Below, one piece after another: positions 11,383-22,479 of a stretch of DNA of 64,000 nt (positions are counted from its first letter, which is position 1; every line of letters begins with the position of its first letter). The translations under genes were made by a program, and so were the position numbers. Location: NCBI GenBank assembly GCA_009617715.1, contig VTFK01000023.1, forward strand, positions 1,612,001 through 1,676,000. Reading direction: 5' to 3'. The DNA comes from Plectrocnemia conspersa. Taxonomy: Eukaryota; Arthropoda; Insecta; Trichoptera; Polycentropodidae. Below the pieces are notes generated by a model, which worked only from the letters and a program-made list of their open reading frames with translations, did no database searches and was not told the origin of the DNA.

Positions 11383-12149
11383 CTACACGATGGTTAAGAA
11401 GTGTTAATTAAATTACTAAACAAAACTTTATAGGTGTTTTTTAAAAATCTTATAGTAAGATTTTTATACATATATACTATGCATACTTTTTTTAATTTTA
11501 TTTTAGTGAAAGAGTAAAATTTGGAAAAAGAGAAGAAAATGCATAGACAATGCATTTCTTGCAATTGACCTACATCTGGAACATCTCTCACTGCCGATAC
11601 AGTGAGTCTTAAGATTTAAGACGAAGCACGTAAATACTATTCAATCGTTTTATTACAAATGTTGTTATATGCTTCGATTTATGAGTTTCGATAAACTGTA
11701 TTACTGCATAAAAAATACAATGAATATAAAACAATATAACCCCTAAATTATATTACTCATAAAAGCCATAAAACTATTTTAAGATATCATAATAAAATAT
11801 TTGTATATTATTGTTTATCATAGTTAACATGTTAACCATATACTAAATTTCATATTAATTGAATAAAAAATATAAAATTTCAAACCACCCTGTGAGAAGC
11901 CAAAGAATGTTTACGTTCATAAATATGCAGATTCGTCTGCGAATTTCAGACCGAGATGCCGATTTTCATCATTGCGTAATTCTTGTTTACCATTATATCA
12001 TGTTTTTTATTACATTATATAACTTTCCAGCTTTTCACAAGAACAGCCAAACGCGTAATTGCTGTATGAATAGTTTAATAAATCACAGTTTGACAACCGG
12101 TTTGGTGCATGTAGTTCACCACATTTGCATTGTGATCGCATAGAAAATG
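11383..12149. other. AT-rich spacer, nothing recognised
   Basis: A 94-codon plus frame at 11859-12143 has no visible domain, unusual composition or splice context. Confidence 0.45.
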
Positions 12150-12310
12150 TTTGATGATATTAACCCGCGGGGGGGTATGTTGAGCCCCTAACGTCCGAAA
12201 TATTATTTGACCCTTGATTGACCAGTCTACGGCGCGTGGGGTACAACCCATCGCACCCCAACCCCATTATCATCATAGATCATCGCAGGTAAAACGCGAT
12301 GAAATGTGCG
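12150..12310. promoter_or_regulatory. G+C-enriched island 6
   Basis: Short island with CCCGCGGGGGGG and GCGCGTGGGGTACAACCC. No frame or known motif is decisive. Confidence 0.25.
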
Positions 12311-12639
12311 ACGTTGTATTTTATTACTATAAATTTATATAATAGGTAAATATTTTAGTGCATAAATATATAAAATAATCAGTTAAAATCTCAGAAATAT
12401 TTTGAAAAATTCATGAAGATTTAAAGATCAAATTTATATTTAAAAAAACATAAAAAAAATAAACATTAGCTCATATTAAATCAACAAGTCAAAGCTATAT
12501 AATAAAAATAATATTTTGTTAATTCTTCATTTGTTTTTTTATTTAAATGTCTAATAACTTATAAAAATATATTTTTACTATATATAGATTATTGCCAGTA
12601 GTCTAAAAATTGCTTATAAAAAACCTAATGAGAAATGAC

Positions 12640-12850
12640 ATAAGCTTGCCAAATGGCGGCCCGCTGAAGTTTTCTTCGGATGAGTCCGAAAAGCCAAAGA
12701 TTAAGGAAACCTTGTTATCAGGCTATTAAAAATATAGTACCTTATCTTCTATGTTCAGTGACCCAAGATCAACTGTCGTATATCAAAGCACTCAGTCCCT
12801 GGCACCTGGCAAAGAGAGCAAATATTTTGGAAGTACTTAGAAAAGTGTGA
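12640..12850. promoter_or_regulatory. G+C-enriched island 7 with ATGGCGGC
   Basis: AAATGGCGGCCCGC (ATGGC at 12653-12657) is a full Pho/YY1-type site. It is followed by the small hairpin TTCGGATGAGTCCGAA near 12674. Confidence 0.35.
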
Positions 12851-13109
12851 CTAATTGGAATTTCAATTTATAGAAGCACGCTTTCTTATATTTCTCAAAA
12901 AAGTTCTTTCAATAATAGTTAGAAAAATAGTTCAAATTTAGTTCCAAGAAACGTTGCTATCTTGTTTGGCGAACGGTCGACAAAAATACATAGAAGTCTC
13001 GATTTGCAAATTTTTTATATACATACGTATATAATATTTTTATTTATTTTTTATTTTAACACATATAATATATTCTCTATGAGCTGAAAATATTTAATAT
13101 CAGATATGT

Positions 13110-13285
13110 ACGACCTAGCTCGATTTTAATTAATCATCACGATATTCATCCGAGAGATTAGGAAAATCTAGGTAAACCCAATCTATGATGATCGATCGGA
13201 ATTATACTTATATAATAATCACTAATTCTGATCTCCCAGAAATCTAAAAAAAAATTAAAATAAAATCCAGGTCTTTCATGTTAAT
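13110..13285 (+). repeat. Dispersed repeat family F, copy 1
   Basis: GATTTTAATTAATCATC, ATCCG.GAGATTAG.AAAATCTA and TCT.CCAGAAA occur in the same order at 39095-39255, and a shorter trace (ATTCGTGAGATTAGGTATAAA) lies near 60930. About 160 bp, no ORF, ends not defined. Confidence 0.6.
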
Positions 13286-13750
13286 AGTTGGAGACTTATT
13301 CAACTCTTATTGCTTGTATATAGTACATATAGTTATTTTTAAATACAACTTTTAAATAGTGAGATACTAATATCGCTCGATTTATATAGTATCTTTGTTC
13401 TGTAAAATTAGCCTGTAAATTGCTAATTACTACTACTGGTTTACAGTACTTAATTATATTAATACTTAGTGCAATTAATAAGACAAAATTAAAACCATGC
13501 ACTCAAATATATACTAAAATATAAATCAATATGTTGAATCCTAAGCAGATAAATAGGAAATTAATTAAATCATAATTAGAACCTACTTTTTTCATATTGA
13601 TTTTTTTAACTAATTTTGCAATCACTTCATCAGCTACAATTTATATAAATAAATTGATTGTTTTTGTATTGTATTTTCTTGATTTTTTAAAATTCAATTT
13701 AAAATATCAAACTATTAAAAGTGTAACGATTTTTTTTTTATAAAAACAAG

Positions 13751-13756
13751 TTTATT
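13751..13756 (-). terminator. Poly(A) signal AATAAA, minus strand
   Basis: It lies 106 nt downstream of the stop of the candidate terminal exon at 13862-13904. Eleven nt later the genome has a run of A (plus-strand T at 13730-13739), so the signal could belong either to a host gene or to a retrotransposed copy. Confidence 0.35.
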
Positions 13757-13861
13757 ATTAAAGTAAACTTATCCATTCTTCACTAGTTAATTAATGGAAA
13801 TTTAACGAGAGTACTGATTACTGATTAGCTACTTGAGAAAAAGCAAACTGAGTAATATATA

Positions 13862-13904
13862 CTAAGGCTCGGATCGTGGATGTTTCACATACCATACACC
13901 TGCT
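13862..13904 (-). CDS. Candidate alternative terminal coding exon
   Basis: On the minus strand CTTTATTATAATTTCAG is a good acceptor. The 43-nt exon that follows, read with its first base completing a codon, gives AGVWYVKHPRSEP and then TAG (13862-13864). AATAAA follows at 13751-13756. Its acceptor phase equals that of the terminal exon at 18876-18933, as expected if they are alternative last exons of one gene. A second frame also stays open for 23 codons across the region, and the nearby poly(A) run allows a retrocopy. The protein is not recognised. Confidence 0.28.
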
Positions 13905-14049
13905 CTGAAATTATAATAAAGTGAACAAGGAATCAACGCAGGGTTATGCACTGTTAATTTTCAGAAAAATATTTGCTTTCCGAGAAAAATCTGAGTCTTA
14001 GTAATAATAAGTCGTTAATTATCAACATAATTACATCATATTTTAACCA

Positions 14050-14441
14050 TTTCAAAAATCAACAACAGCTCAAGCTGAATTATAGCAATTTAATGTTTTT
14101 GTAGTTTTGACAACTAGCTTAAATGCAGTCAAATAAATTAATAATACATTCAGTTTCATGTGGTTATTCCTAAAAAAATATTTCTAAAAAAAACACTAAG
14201 CAGCAAGAAAAATACGAATTTAATAATTTTTAATGTCTAACTAAAATATTTCGCATAAAATATGTCGCAACGGTGGCTAATTTTTATATTTATTTGTAGC
14301 ATAGAAAGGGTTAACTCGTACCTATTATTATTTATTCAAGAAATTATATTGCAATGTTAAAAAATATATTAAATGCCATTTTTGTTATGAGGCCCGGAAA
14401 CATTGTTTTCCTATGGCTCTGGTTCACTCTCGGCTGCCCTG
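14050..14441 (+). repeat. Family A element, copy A5 (internally deleted)
   Basis: Holds TTCAGTTTCATGTGGTTATT near 14150 (as in A2) and then GGTGGCTAATTTTTATATTTAT and TTATGAGGCCCGG, matching the reverse of 44814-45060. The whole inverted core is missing. It ends CGGCTGCCCTG at 14441; the complement begins CAGGGCAGCCG. Confidence 0.65.
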
Positions 14442-14689
14442 GGTATTACAACTGAAAATTAATGAATATGTGATTAAAAGTGTAGTAATCATATCCTTAT
14501 ATTGAAAGGTAAACTTTGAACTGAAAGAAAAAAAATTTCCGATTTCATCTGCAACTGGATTGTAATATTCGCTAAGACTCGAACATGAGCACACTGTCAT
14601 TAAAAAAATGAATCGCTCCAATATCATTAGAGGACCGGAAGACATATAAAACCTGATAAAATAATTATAATATTTCATTTCCATCTCGC

Positions 14690-15182
14690 AGATACGATCC
14701 TCAAAATAACTGCTTCGTCCGTCGCCATTTTCCGTCATCGCCCATTACCGGCGAGATTTCAGAGGTATGAGAAGGTCTTACAAGAGGTCGATTCGAAAAA
14801 TATTTTCGAGTACGGAGGGCACTCGAAACGCGCCGGCCAACGTGCCGGAAGTAATTTGACGTAGCTCACAAGGAGGATACAGGATACTACTGCGAACTGG
14901 GCGTAGCTGAGCGTGAACGGATTCCTTTGCCGGTATCGTCATATTGTACCCGATAATATTACATTTCGCCGGCGGGGGAAAATATGCCGTATGTTGAGAT
15001 TTTCACCTGTTGTGTACATATGTATCCTACGTATGTATCCGTGTGGACCGTGTATCTGAAGGTATGAAAAAAATAAATAAAAAGGTACAAAAAGGATACC
15101 TACGCGAGGGAGGCGTGTGTGACGTTCCGAACGAATATTAAGTCCCCGTGTGGATGTATTAAAAACGGCAGCGGGGACTTAC
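14690..15182. promoter_or_regulatory. G+C-rich island 8
   Basis: GTCGCCATTTT (GCCAT at 14724-14728) again gives a Pho/YY1-like core, with CGCGCCGGCC downstream near 14830. The 104-codon minus frame at 14424-14738 runs into family A sequence, so it is not taken as a gene. Confidence 0.35.
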
Positions 15183-15227
15183 CGCTTTGTAAAAATGCAA
15201 TATGCAAGATGTCGGATTCTTTGTGTG
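15183..15227 (-). CDS. Candidate 45-nt minus-strand exon (weak)
   Basis: The acceptor TTACTTGTTACTATTATAG and the strong donor GCG|GTAAGT bound 45 nt on the minus strand. All three frames are open (frame 1 reads HTKNPTSCILHFYKA), so coding is neither shown nor excluded. It lies at the edge of island 8. Confidence 0.2.
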
Positions 15228-15540
15228 CTATAATAGTAACAAGTAATATGACGAATCAGAGCGTGCTTTGCGATTTTCTGTTGTCTAGCAGTTGAAAAAT
15301 AAGAAAAGCTTTTTACCGTTCCTAATTTTTTTTCTTCTATATTTAATTGTATTCGAAGTATAGTGAATAATAAAAAATATGTTTTAACTTATATACATTG
15401 TGAATAGCAGTGCAAAATAACCTGTTGTCATTGCTAGTAATTAATACTCGGATGAGCAAGACCAAGGCGGTGAACTAGTGTAGGCAAAAAGGCAAAAGGC
15501 GCGTGGTTCAAATATTTCACTTTGATTCATATTTCATTTA

Positions 15541-15860
15541 ATTACAATGAATTAGGGCTTCCAAACTGGGTAAGAACTTGAACCAGGACCCCGGGTACCC
15601 GGTTCTTTTCATTTCCATATAATTTTTTTTTTTTTTTAACCGATTTAGAGATTAGTTGAACCCTTCTGGGGAAAGATATTCGGTGCTTCCATGAAGTCCG
15701 TTTAAATCACAGCTGCATACAGAGTAGGTAGTGATAAAAAGATAGAAATATTCAAGATAATTCAATATAAAATTAAAAATACAATATATATGTTTAATAT
15801 TTGTAAATTTGAGCTCCGGGTCAGTATATACCCGGGAACCGGGTACCCGGTTCCTTTATA
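15541..15860. repeat. Element with repeated CCGGGTACCCGGTTC palindromes
   Basis: CCGGGTACCCGGTTC at 15591-15605 recurs in the 18-bp perfect palindrome GAACCGGGTACCCGGTTC at 15836-15853. The two G+C-rich ends enclose about 230 bp of AT-rich DNA. This looks like a small nonautonomous element with palindromic subterminal repeats; no target duplication was found. Confidence 0.45.
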
Positions 15861-16269
15861 AAAAATACGCGAGAATATAGAATATTAATATATAATTAAA
15901 GATAAATTTAAATGGGTAAAAAAATTATATATAGATATTATATTATTACTCTTTAAAATATAATAAATGCATAAAAATACAAAAAAAAACTCATTTTAAA
16001 CATAATATTAAGCAGTTTAGAAAAATATTTTTTTAATTTTTTATACAGGACTGCGTAATGTAAAACATAATAATACTGAAAATATTAACAACGCAAAGAA
16101 TATAATCACGACAATTTTAATGTAAATATTGAGCAATGATTATATACATTTACAATATTTATAAAATCTTTTCATCTCGAAAAGGTTTGAAGATTCACCT
16201 TTTTGTAGTCCTTATTCGTAGGCAAAGGTAATTTTATTATAATTTATTATATACATACATATGTATTTA

Positions 16270-16355
16270 CGTACATATATTCACGATAGAATAGACCACC
16301 AATGACCTTATACCTGAAAGTCCCAAGTTCGAATCCCATATGGAACATAGTGTTT
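16270..16355 (+). repeat. Possible tRNA-derived (SINE-like) fragment
   Basis: AAGTTCGAATCCC near 16328 is a good RNA polymerase III B box with T-arm-like flanks. I see no convincing A box and no acceptor stem, so it is not an intact tRNA gene. Confidence 0.25.
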
Positions 16356-16762
16356 TTAAATTTCAACCGTGTCTTAGAGATCGGAAATTAACTTTAATTT
16401 ATCATTACAGATTGCATTTTTCAAGATTTTTTAAATATCGTGCATAATCACGTTTGATTATTATTACCTGTAATAACAGATAATAATTAAAAAAAACGAT
16501 GTCACTGATTTACAAACTTTGATTTCAATCTGGCGTGTCTCATTATTTACTTTGTTGCTAATTGTGTTCACCCCGTTGTAACGCATTGGGCTAACGCCTG
16601 TAATGCAGCAGTATAATTATAATAAATATGTGGGGGTTATAATGAGCTGCATCGGTAACTATGATGTCATTCAAACGACCATTTCAAACTTATAAAAAAT
16701 AAATAACAAACTCGCCAAAAAAAATGCCTATCAATAGAGGAGTCAACTCAATGCTGAAAAAT

Positions 16763-16917
16763 TCATAGATTCCACGAACAATCCAGACTTTTGTTCGTAA
16801 AATCGTTTTTGTAATGATGATGTTCAAAAGTTTTATCTTGCAGTTTCACTTCAATGCATAAATATTTTTCGTTGCTTGGATCATCGAGCAATGCAATTGG
16901 CCCACCAACATCTTCAT
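16763..16917 (-). CDS. Candidate terminal coding exon or coding relic
   Basis: On the minus strand the acceptor TCTATCGAATTACAG is followed by 51 stop-free codons ending in TGA (16763-16765). The reading begins DEDVGGPIALLDDPSNEK, continues YLCIEVKLQDKTFEHHHY and ends KSLDCSWNL. The mix of amino acids is protein-like and unlike chance translation of AT-rich DNA. Just upstream another frame reads ESFDRLPSDKVSHVLYSI, so a one-base deletion in a longer pseudogene is as likely as a true exon. No AATAAA is close behind the stop. I do not recognise the family. Confidence 0.35.
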
Positions 16918-17224
16918 CTGTAATTCGATAGAGTATAAAACATGTGACACTTTGTCACTCGGCAGACGATCAAATGATTCGAGACGTGTAGTCTAATATT
17001 AATTATATTGTAACATGTTGCATAATAATCAAAACTTGTCCTAAAAATACATTATATTTCATTCTACTGAATACAATATGAATCGATTTATTATTTTAAA
17101 TTAAGTACATACTAGTTGATATTTTTTGTAATCTGTTTGCTTTTGATTCTATTTCCAATTATTATTATACAAAAAAATATTTTTTGTGGTTTTATTTAAT
17201 TTATTTAACTCCATGTGTATTTTT

Positions 17225-17525
17225 AACAGCAAATTACACTTTCCGAATCCAGTTCGGAGAATGTCCACAATGCCACCCAAGCACGGGTAGGTATACATAC
17301 CTATCGTCCCTTTCTCATTTCGCTGTCCGTTCTCGCCCGTCAGAGTAGCCGGGGTGAGCCTCCCCCATCCTCCACCCCACACAACCCCAGAAAGGGGTTG
17401 GAATTTCGCCTAGCAGCATTTTAGACCAAGAGTTTGTAAATGTCATTAGCGCATGAGGTGGCCAGGCCGCCATTACTTTCGGGCCGTGTCTGGCTCTGTA
17501 TACTTACACATACCTATTGCATACA
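17225..17525. promoter_or_regulatory. G+C-rich island 9 with GGCCGCCATTAC
   Basis: GGCCGCCATTAC at 17465-17476 is shared base for base with island 11 (22764-22775) and contains the Pho/YY1 core. The 77-codon minus frame at 17149-17382 has no domain. Confidence 0.4.
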
Positions 17526-17529
17526 TACA

Positions 17530-18780
17530 TACAGACACATATAAATATATGTAAGTTTCTAAAGGTTTTCTTTGTGAAAGTGATACACCATGGTCCTCCG
17601 GAAATATTTTTGTGTACTTGAAACTAAAAACAGTACAAGTAATTACGACACAAACATAATAATAAATAAGAAAAATATATTTATTTAATCTTGAATGATG
17701 AAAATCAATATTTATATATATATTTTATAGATTCAATACTTTCATCGTATGAAAATGACTCAAATTTTGTATTAAAAATATGCTCCGTATGTATGTCACT
17801 AGAATAATTGTAATACAATTTAAAGAAGAAATAAATACATTTAATTGTAAGTCTACTAATAATATATCATACAACTATGAATTCGAATATCTCCAGTAAA
17901 GCATCCTCATCGTCTGAAAAATGAGCAGAAGCATTATTCATAACTAACAAGGCTTTAATTAAAATTTAGCTAAAATTATTTTCCAAAATCTCTGTAAGAA
18001 GAGTTACCGAATATCGAAAAAAACCATCGGCTCAGTTGAGAAGAAAGTGACGCAATACACACTGCTCGTATTTCAAGACATCGCTCGTTTATCAAGTCAA
18101 AGTTGGTTGAAAAAAATTTGCTTTTCTTGTGACTTGTTTTTTTATTTTTCGTTCTTCCCATTCATTAATAAAATAAAACAATCTGTTTAAAAAAATATAT
18201 ATACGATTTTTAATATTAGATAATTAATTTGATTTTTAAATTCAAAAAATTTAAAATAATAAATAAATATAAAAACGATTAAAAGTATTTTATTTTAAAT
18301 TAAATATGTTTGTGTATGAAAGTCCTGATAATCTGTAAAAAATAATTTTAATCTACAAAACCATATTATAGTAATAAAATATTTTTAAAAATAGTTTACA
18401 ACAGATCATTTAAAAAATATTAAGCAATTGATAAATTGTTTGTAATGGTAATTTTAATTATTAAAAACGCTTAAATTACACATTTTTTCTGGTTTTCTTT
18501 TACTAAAAAAGTTCCATCTTTTACTTCAAAAATTTAAGCTTATTTTTTATTATTATAATCGTTAAAAAAAAGTTATTTATTTGTAAAAGTACCATTTATT
18601 GCTTATTATTTAAAAAAAATATGAGAAATTCTTATTATATTTCACACATAAGATACCTATATAAGTACGGAAAAGCTGAATCGTAGTCCTCCTGAAAATA
18701 TGTTCCACCATTTGATTCTAAAAACGACGAAACGAAATAAAATTCGACATAACATTTTGCATTACACATTTAAAAGAACA
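17530..18780. other. AT-rich spacer with a weak internal similarity
   Basis: ATACATACATACATACAG microsatellite starts at about 17520. GTCCTCCGGAAATATTTTTG near 17593 and GTCCTCCTGAAAATATGTTC near 18686, each followed by CTAAAAACGAC-like sequence, may be an old dispersed repeat pair. Confidence 0.4.
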
Positions 18781-18793
18781 AGTTGAGCAAATC

Positions 18794-18799
18794 TTTATT
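18794..18799 (-). terminator. Poly(A) signal AATAAA, minus strand
   Basis: Stands 76 nt after the TAA of the terminal exon at 18876-18933, the distance expected for a compact 3' UTR. No genomic A run follows, which argues against a retrocopy. Confidence 0.5.
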
Positions 18800-18875
18800 A
18801 ATAATTTAACTCCTTGGCGAAATACACGTAAAAACGTTAATAGACTCATCAACTTATAAAACTTTGTAGACAAAA

Positions 18876-18933
18876 TTAAATATTAGCTTCTAGTTCACCA
18901 CCTTGAGCCGCTGCCTTCCATGCTACTGTAAAT
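18876..18933 (-). CDS. Candidate terminal coding exon of a minus-strand gene
   Basis: The acceptor GTTTTTCGTTTGAATTTCAG is strong. The 58-nt exon starts with one base completing a codon and then reads FTVAWKAAAQGGELEANI followed by TAA (18876-18878). The codons are G+C-richer than the surroundings and the 3' UTR is short with AATAAA at 18794-18799. I cannot name the protein from 18 residues. The phase fits the exon at 48067-48143 (which ends two bases into a codon) and equals that of the second terminal exon at 13862-13904. This is the best single coding call in the window for a host gene. Confidence 0.45.
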
Positions 18934-19019
18934 CTGAAATTCAAACGAAAAACTTTCGACAAAGGGTTATTTTAAATAAAATATAAGCATCTAGAATTTT
19001 GTAGAATAGAGTAGTGATA

Positions 19020-19330
19020 CGTTAAACAACACCCTTAAAGTCTACAGTTCACCCCTTTACGGTCGCAGCGCAATATTAATTTGTCCTTGCCCTCTAGTAA
19101 AACTTTGACCGGACAACCGTGGTCTCTTTCGTTTTCAGGAGAGAGGAAACGGGTTAGAAATGAAGGGATGAAGGTCTGGAAGCTCCCTTGCGAAGCGGAA
19201 TCATCTTAAGAGTTCTATCGTCCGGGTCTAAAACAAAAGCTCGGGAATAATCCGGTACTCATATACAAAGGGACACGCATTAGACCCAAGGGTAAAGGGG
19301 TAGCGCGCGTGTATATCACGTTTATGTACT
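19020..19330. promoter_or_regulatory. G+C-enriched island 10
   Basis: An island just upstream (minus strand) of the terminal exon. It carries GTTTTCAGGAGAGAGGAAACG and several CCGG/CGCG words. No open frame is supported. Confidence 0.3.
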
Positions 19331-20458
19331 AAAATATATTATTATTATTATAAAACATATGTATTTAAATTTATTAATAATTTAATAAAAAAAATATGTA
19401 AATATGCTACTTAATTTATTAAAAGAAGAAATATATTTAATTCATATTTCTATATTTGTATTAGTAACTAAAGCTTTTTATATCTAAAATAATTTTAAAT
19501 GTACAGATAATTTTGATTAATAAAATATATTGATTTTTATTCAAATAAAAGCAATTTTCATGCAAAATAATAAGATTGCAAACTAATTTAGGGATTTTAA
19601 CAATATTTTATTTGCAATAATAGTTATTAATTATATTTTTTTTTATTATATATATGTACATTTTTGATCAAAAAATATTTTAATTTAATATATTATATGT
19701 CTTATGAAAATGTAAAGCTAACATAAAACTTAGTCATCAATGCAGAACTTATTTAATGTTTTAAATATGTTATATAAGGAATATTGTATTTAAATACTAT
19801 AAACTCTATTATTCAACAATATTAATATTTTAATTAATTTATAAAAATCTTTTAGAACATATAGTTTTATCAAATTGATTTTTAATTAATATTGCTTTTT
19901 TTAATAAAATAATTTAAACAAAAAAATAAAAAATATTTTTTTTTTAAATATTTTTCATTTTTTATTGTTTTCTATTTCTCAATAATTCCCGAAATAATTT
20001 GATATATTTTTTTCCTATTACAATATAACTGCCCCGTAGCTAATAAGTAATATTTTTTATAATTTTAAATTTAGACATATATGAAAAGTGTATGTAATAC
20101 AATATGTATTATATTTATATTATACCAGAATATTTCTTTATATATAGAAAATCTTTTTACGGATTTTATTTACAACAATTTAGTTCAATATTTATGCATG
20201 TACATTATAATGAAGCTAATTATTTAAATGTAAACGAACGCGAAACAAGGTAAAACATTTATTAAAATACACGAGTATTATTATATTATTAATTTATTTT
20301 TGACTTCTTCTATATGATATTATTAATATTCTGACTAAATTATTAAATGCATATTAAATTAACGGTCACTTTCCATCGTTTTCTGGGCATTTTGAAAAAC
20401 ATGATATTTTATCATATGATTTATATAGAATTTACATGAATTTAAACTTGTATTAGCC
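19331..20458. other. Very AT-rich spacer, nothing recognised
   Basis: Longest uninformative AT stretch in the first third of the window. Confidence 0.55.
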
Positions 20459-21028
20459 GATGAACGAAATTTGAGGAATATTGCCGTACATGTACGGTGG
20501 TCGATTTTTCACAGTTTTTAATGTACCTCAATTAGTTATATATTTACATATATGTACATATAAAATAATAAATAATAACATTATATTTATGTAATATAGA
20601 TTTTTAATTTGGAATAATTTAAATAATTTCTATAGAAAATAATACCAATAAATACGAAATAAATAAAAAATAACAAAACATATTTTATAATAATTTTTTT
20701 AAAAAGATATTGAAAACCTCTGTATTGATATAAAAAATCCACAAAAACCAAATAATATATAATAAATTAACGAAATTGAATAATAGAAAAGTGTTCAAAA
20801 TTGTATTAAAACATAATAATACAAAAGTAGTAAAATAAATCAAGGCAATGAAACATTGAGAACCACTATTTTTTTATAATGTACTTTTCATTACAATATA
20901 ATTCAATATAAAATAATAATAAATTTAAACCAACAGGAATAATTATGGAACAATACGTAAAACTTCTACTTCCAGGCGTATACTAATAAATTAACAAATG
21001 TGTATAAATTAATTCACTACTTAAAGGG
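20459..21028 (+). mobile_element. Family B piggyBac-like miniature element, copy B1
   Basis: The right end reads ACTACTTAAAGGG followed by TTAA (21029-21032). The left end is decayed but keeps TTGAGGAATATTGCCGTAC and the small hairpin CCGTACATGTACGG. Internal words (AAATTAACGAAA, TAATAGAAAAGTGTT, AATAATTATGGAA.AATACGTAAAA) match B3 and B4. Confidence 0.7.
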
Positions 21029-21032
21029 TTAA

Positions 21033-21972
21033 TAAAGATTTAATACTTAAGTCATTGATCCTTGCATTCTTAATTCTTTGTTGACCGTCAATTTTTTAAA
21101 AAAGTCAAAAAAATTTTTTTGTTAGATTCTGTAAAAAAAAAAAAATATTATCAAGCAGAGAGTGTTAATTGGAAAACCATGTCCCTTTTCTCACTACCTG
21201 CTCTGGATACGGCTGTGATTTTAATTGATTTAAAACTCTATATTTTGTACACTTGTATTAAAAATCTGCAATTTTTTATGAAATTAAAATTTATATATTT
21301 TTATTTTTCTCAAGAAATTCCCAAAAAGAAACATTATTCGAGACCAACTAAAATCAATGCGACAAAAATTATTCGCATGGATTGATTTAATTGTATTCCT
21401 CGTATTTCTAATTTTTTTTAATAATAATTTAAAAGCACCTACAAAAAACGAAGATCGGTGCCAAATACAAAGGATAAGGCTGCTGTATATCCTAAGCAAA
21501 CAGGTACCAATGATCCCCCAGATAATATATTTAATAAAAAACACCATGCTGATTTGATCTATAAAGGAACATCTGTTACACAAAAACAGCCTAACGAGGT
21601 CACTATTAAACTATAATTAATACTCAGTTTTCGCCGCAAACTATCGAGATTTGTTAGACGATCGAAAACTTGAAGGGACGTTGGACTAATTTTAAAGGGT
21701 ATTTGGTCTGAACTTTTTTTTTCACACACTTCGCTTCCGACTGGGAACTGACACTTTGCTTCCGATTATGCCAGAGTAACCAAGACGACCCACAAAAGAC
21801 CAAGAATAGTAATCTTTTTTTAAAAAAAAGTGTTCTGACTTTTTTTTTTTTGCATTCCGAATTTTAATTTTTTAAAATTTGTAAGTAAGTAAGAAAAATT
21901 ACAGCATAAACATAGCAATAAAGCACTTACTTTGGCTTTGAATATTACCAATTAATAAACAAAAAATATTAT
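21033..21972. other. AT-rich spacer, nothing recognised
   Basis: Frames of 66-99 codons overlap on both strands at 21119-21583 without a domain. TTCACACACTTCGCTTCCGA near 21721 is slightly less AT-rich. Confidence 0.45.
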
Positions 21973-22046
21973 GTCAATACCGGTAATACCGGTATTGACT
22001 GTTTTTCTCTCGGCTAATACTGGTATTGAAAATCGCGGTATTATTG
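21973..22046. repeat. AATACCGG palindromic mini-repeat
   Basis: GTCAATACC (21973-21981) and GGTATTGAC (21991-21999) flank TAATACCGGTATT-type units, followed by CTAATACTGGTATTG and CGGTATTATTG. Such CCGGTATT clusters are typical of terminal regions of some DNA transposons, which is an inference only. Confidence 0.5.
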
Positions 22047-22479
22047 CAATTTCTACGTACAAAACAGAATTACTTACTATTTAATATTTTTTTAATTGCA
22101 TCTTATGGCGTTAATAATATTACTGACCATTTAATATTTTTTTATCGTTCAACTAAATTTTATGTTATACATCTTTAAAAATACTGCTTTTTGTAATTTA
22201 TAAATAATATTAACGAAAATATTTTAGGGCTACATTTTTTAATTACACGTGACTAATAACTAATAAATATTTAATATAACTAGTAGGTAATTGTAAAAAA
22301 TAATTTTATGAAACAATTTTACTAACAATATTTTTTCAACCCTTTCTCAACTATTTTCTTAGTCTTCTTATTAAAAACATACAATATTTTAAAACATTAA
22401 TAATATTGTCCAGAATGTGTCCCTATATTTTTTTAACATGAACAAAGCTGCTTTCAAAGCAAGCCATAAAAACATCGCT

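Noticed and set aside
12660..12700. Hammerhead ribozyme core (GGATGAG ... CGAAAA)
   Set aside because: The obligatory CTGATGA box is not present and there is no stem II or cleavage-site strand; it is only a small hairpin.
16270..16355. Intact tRNA gene
   Set aside because: B-box-like sequence only; no acceptor stem and no A box.
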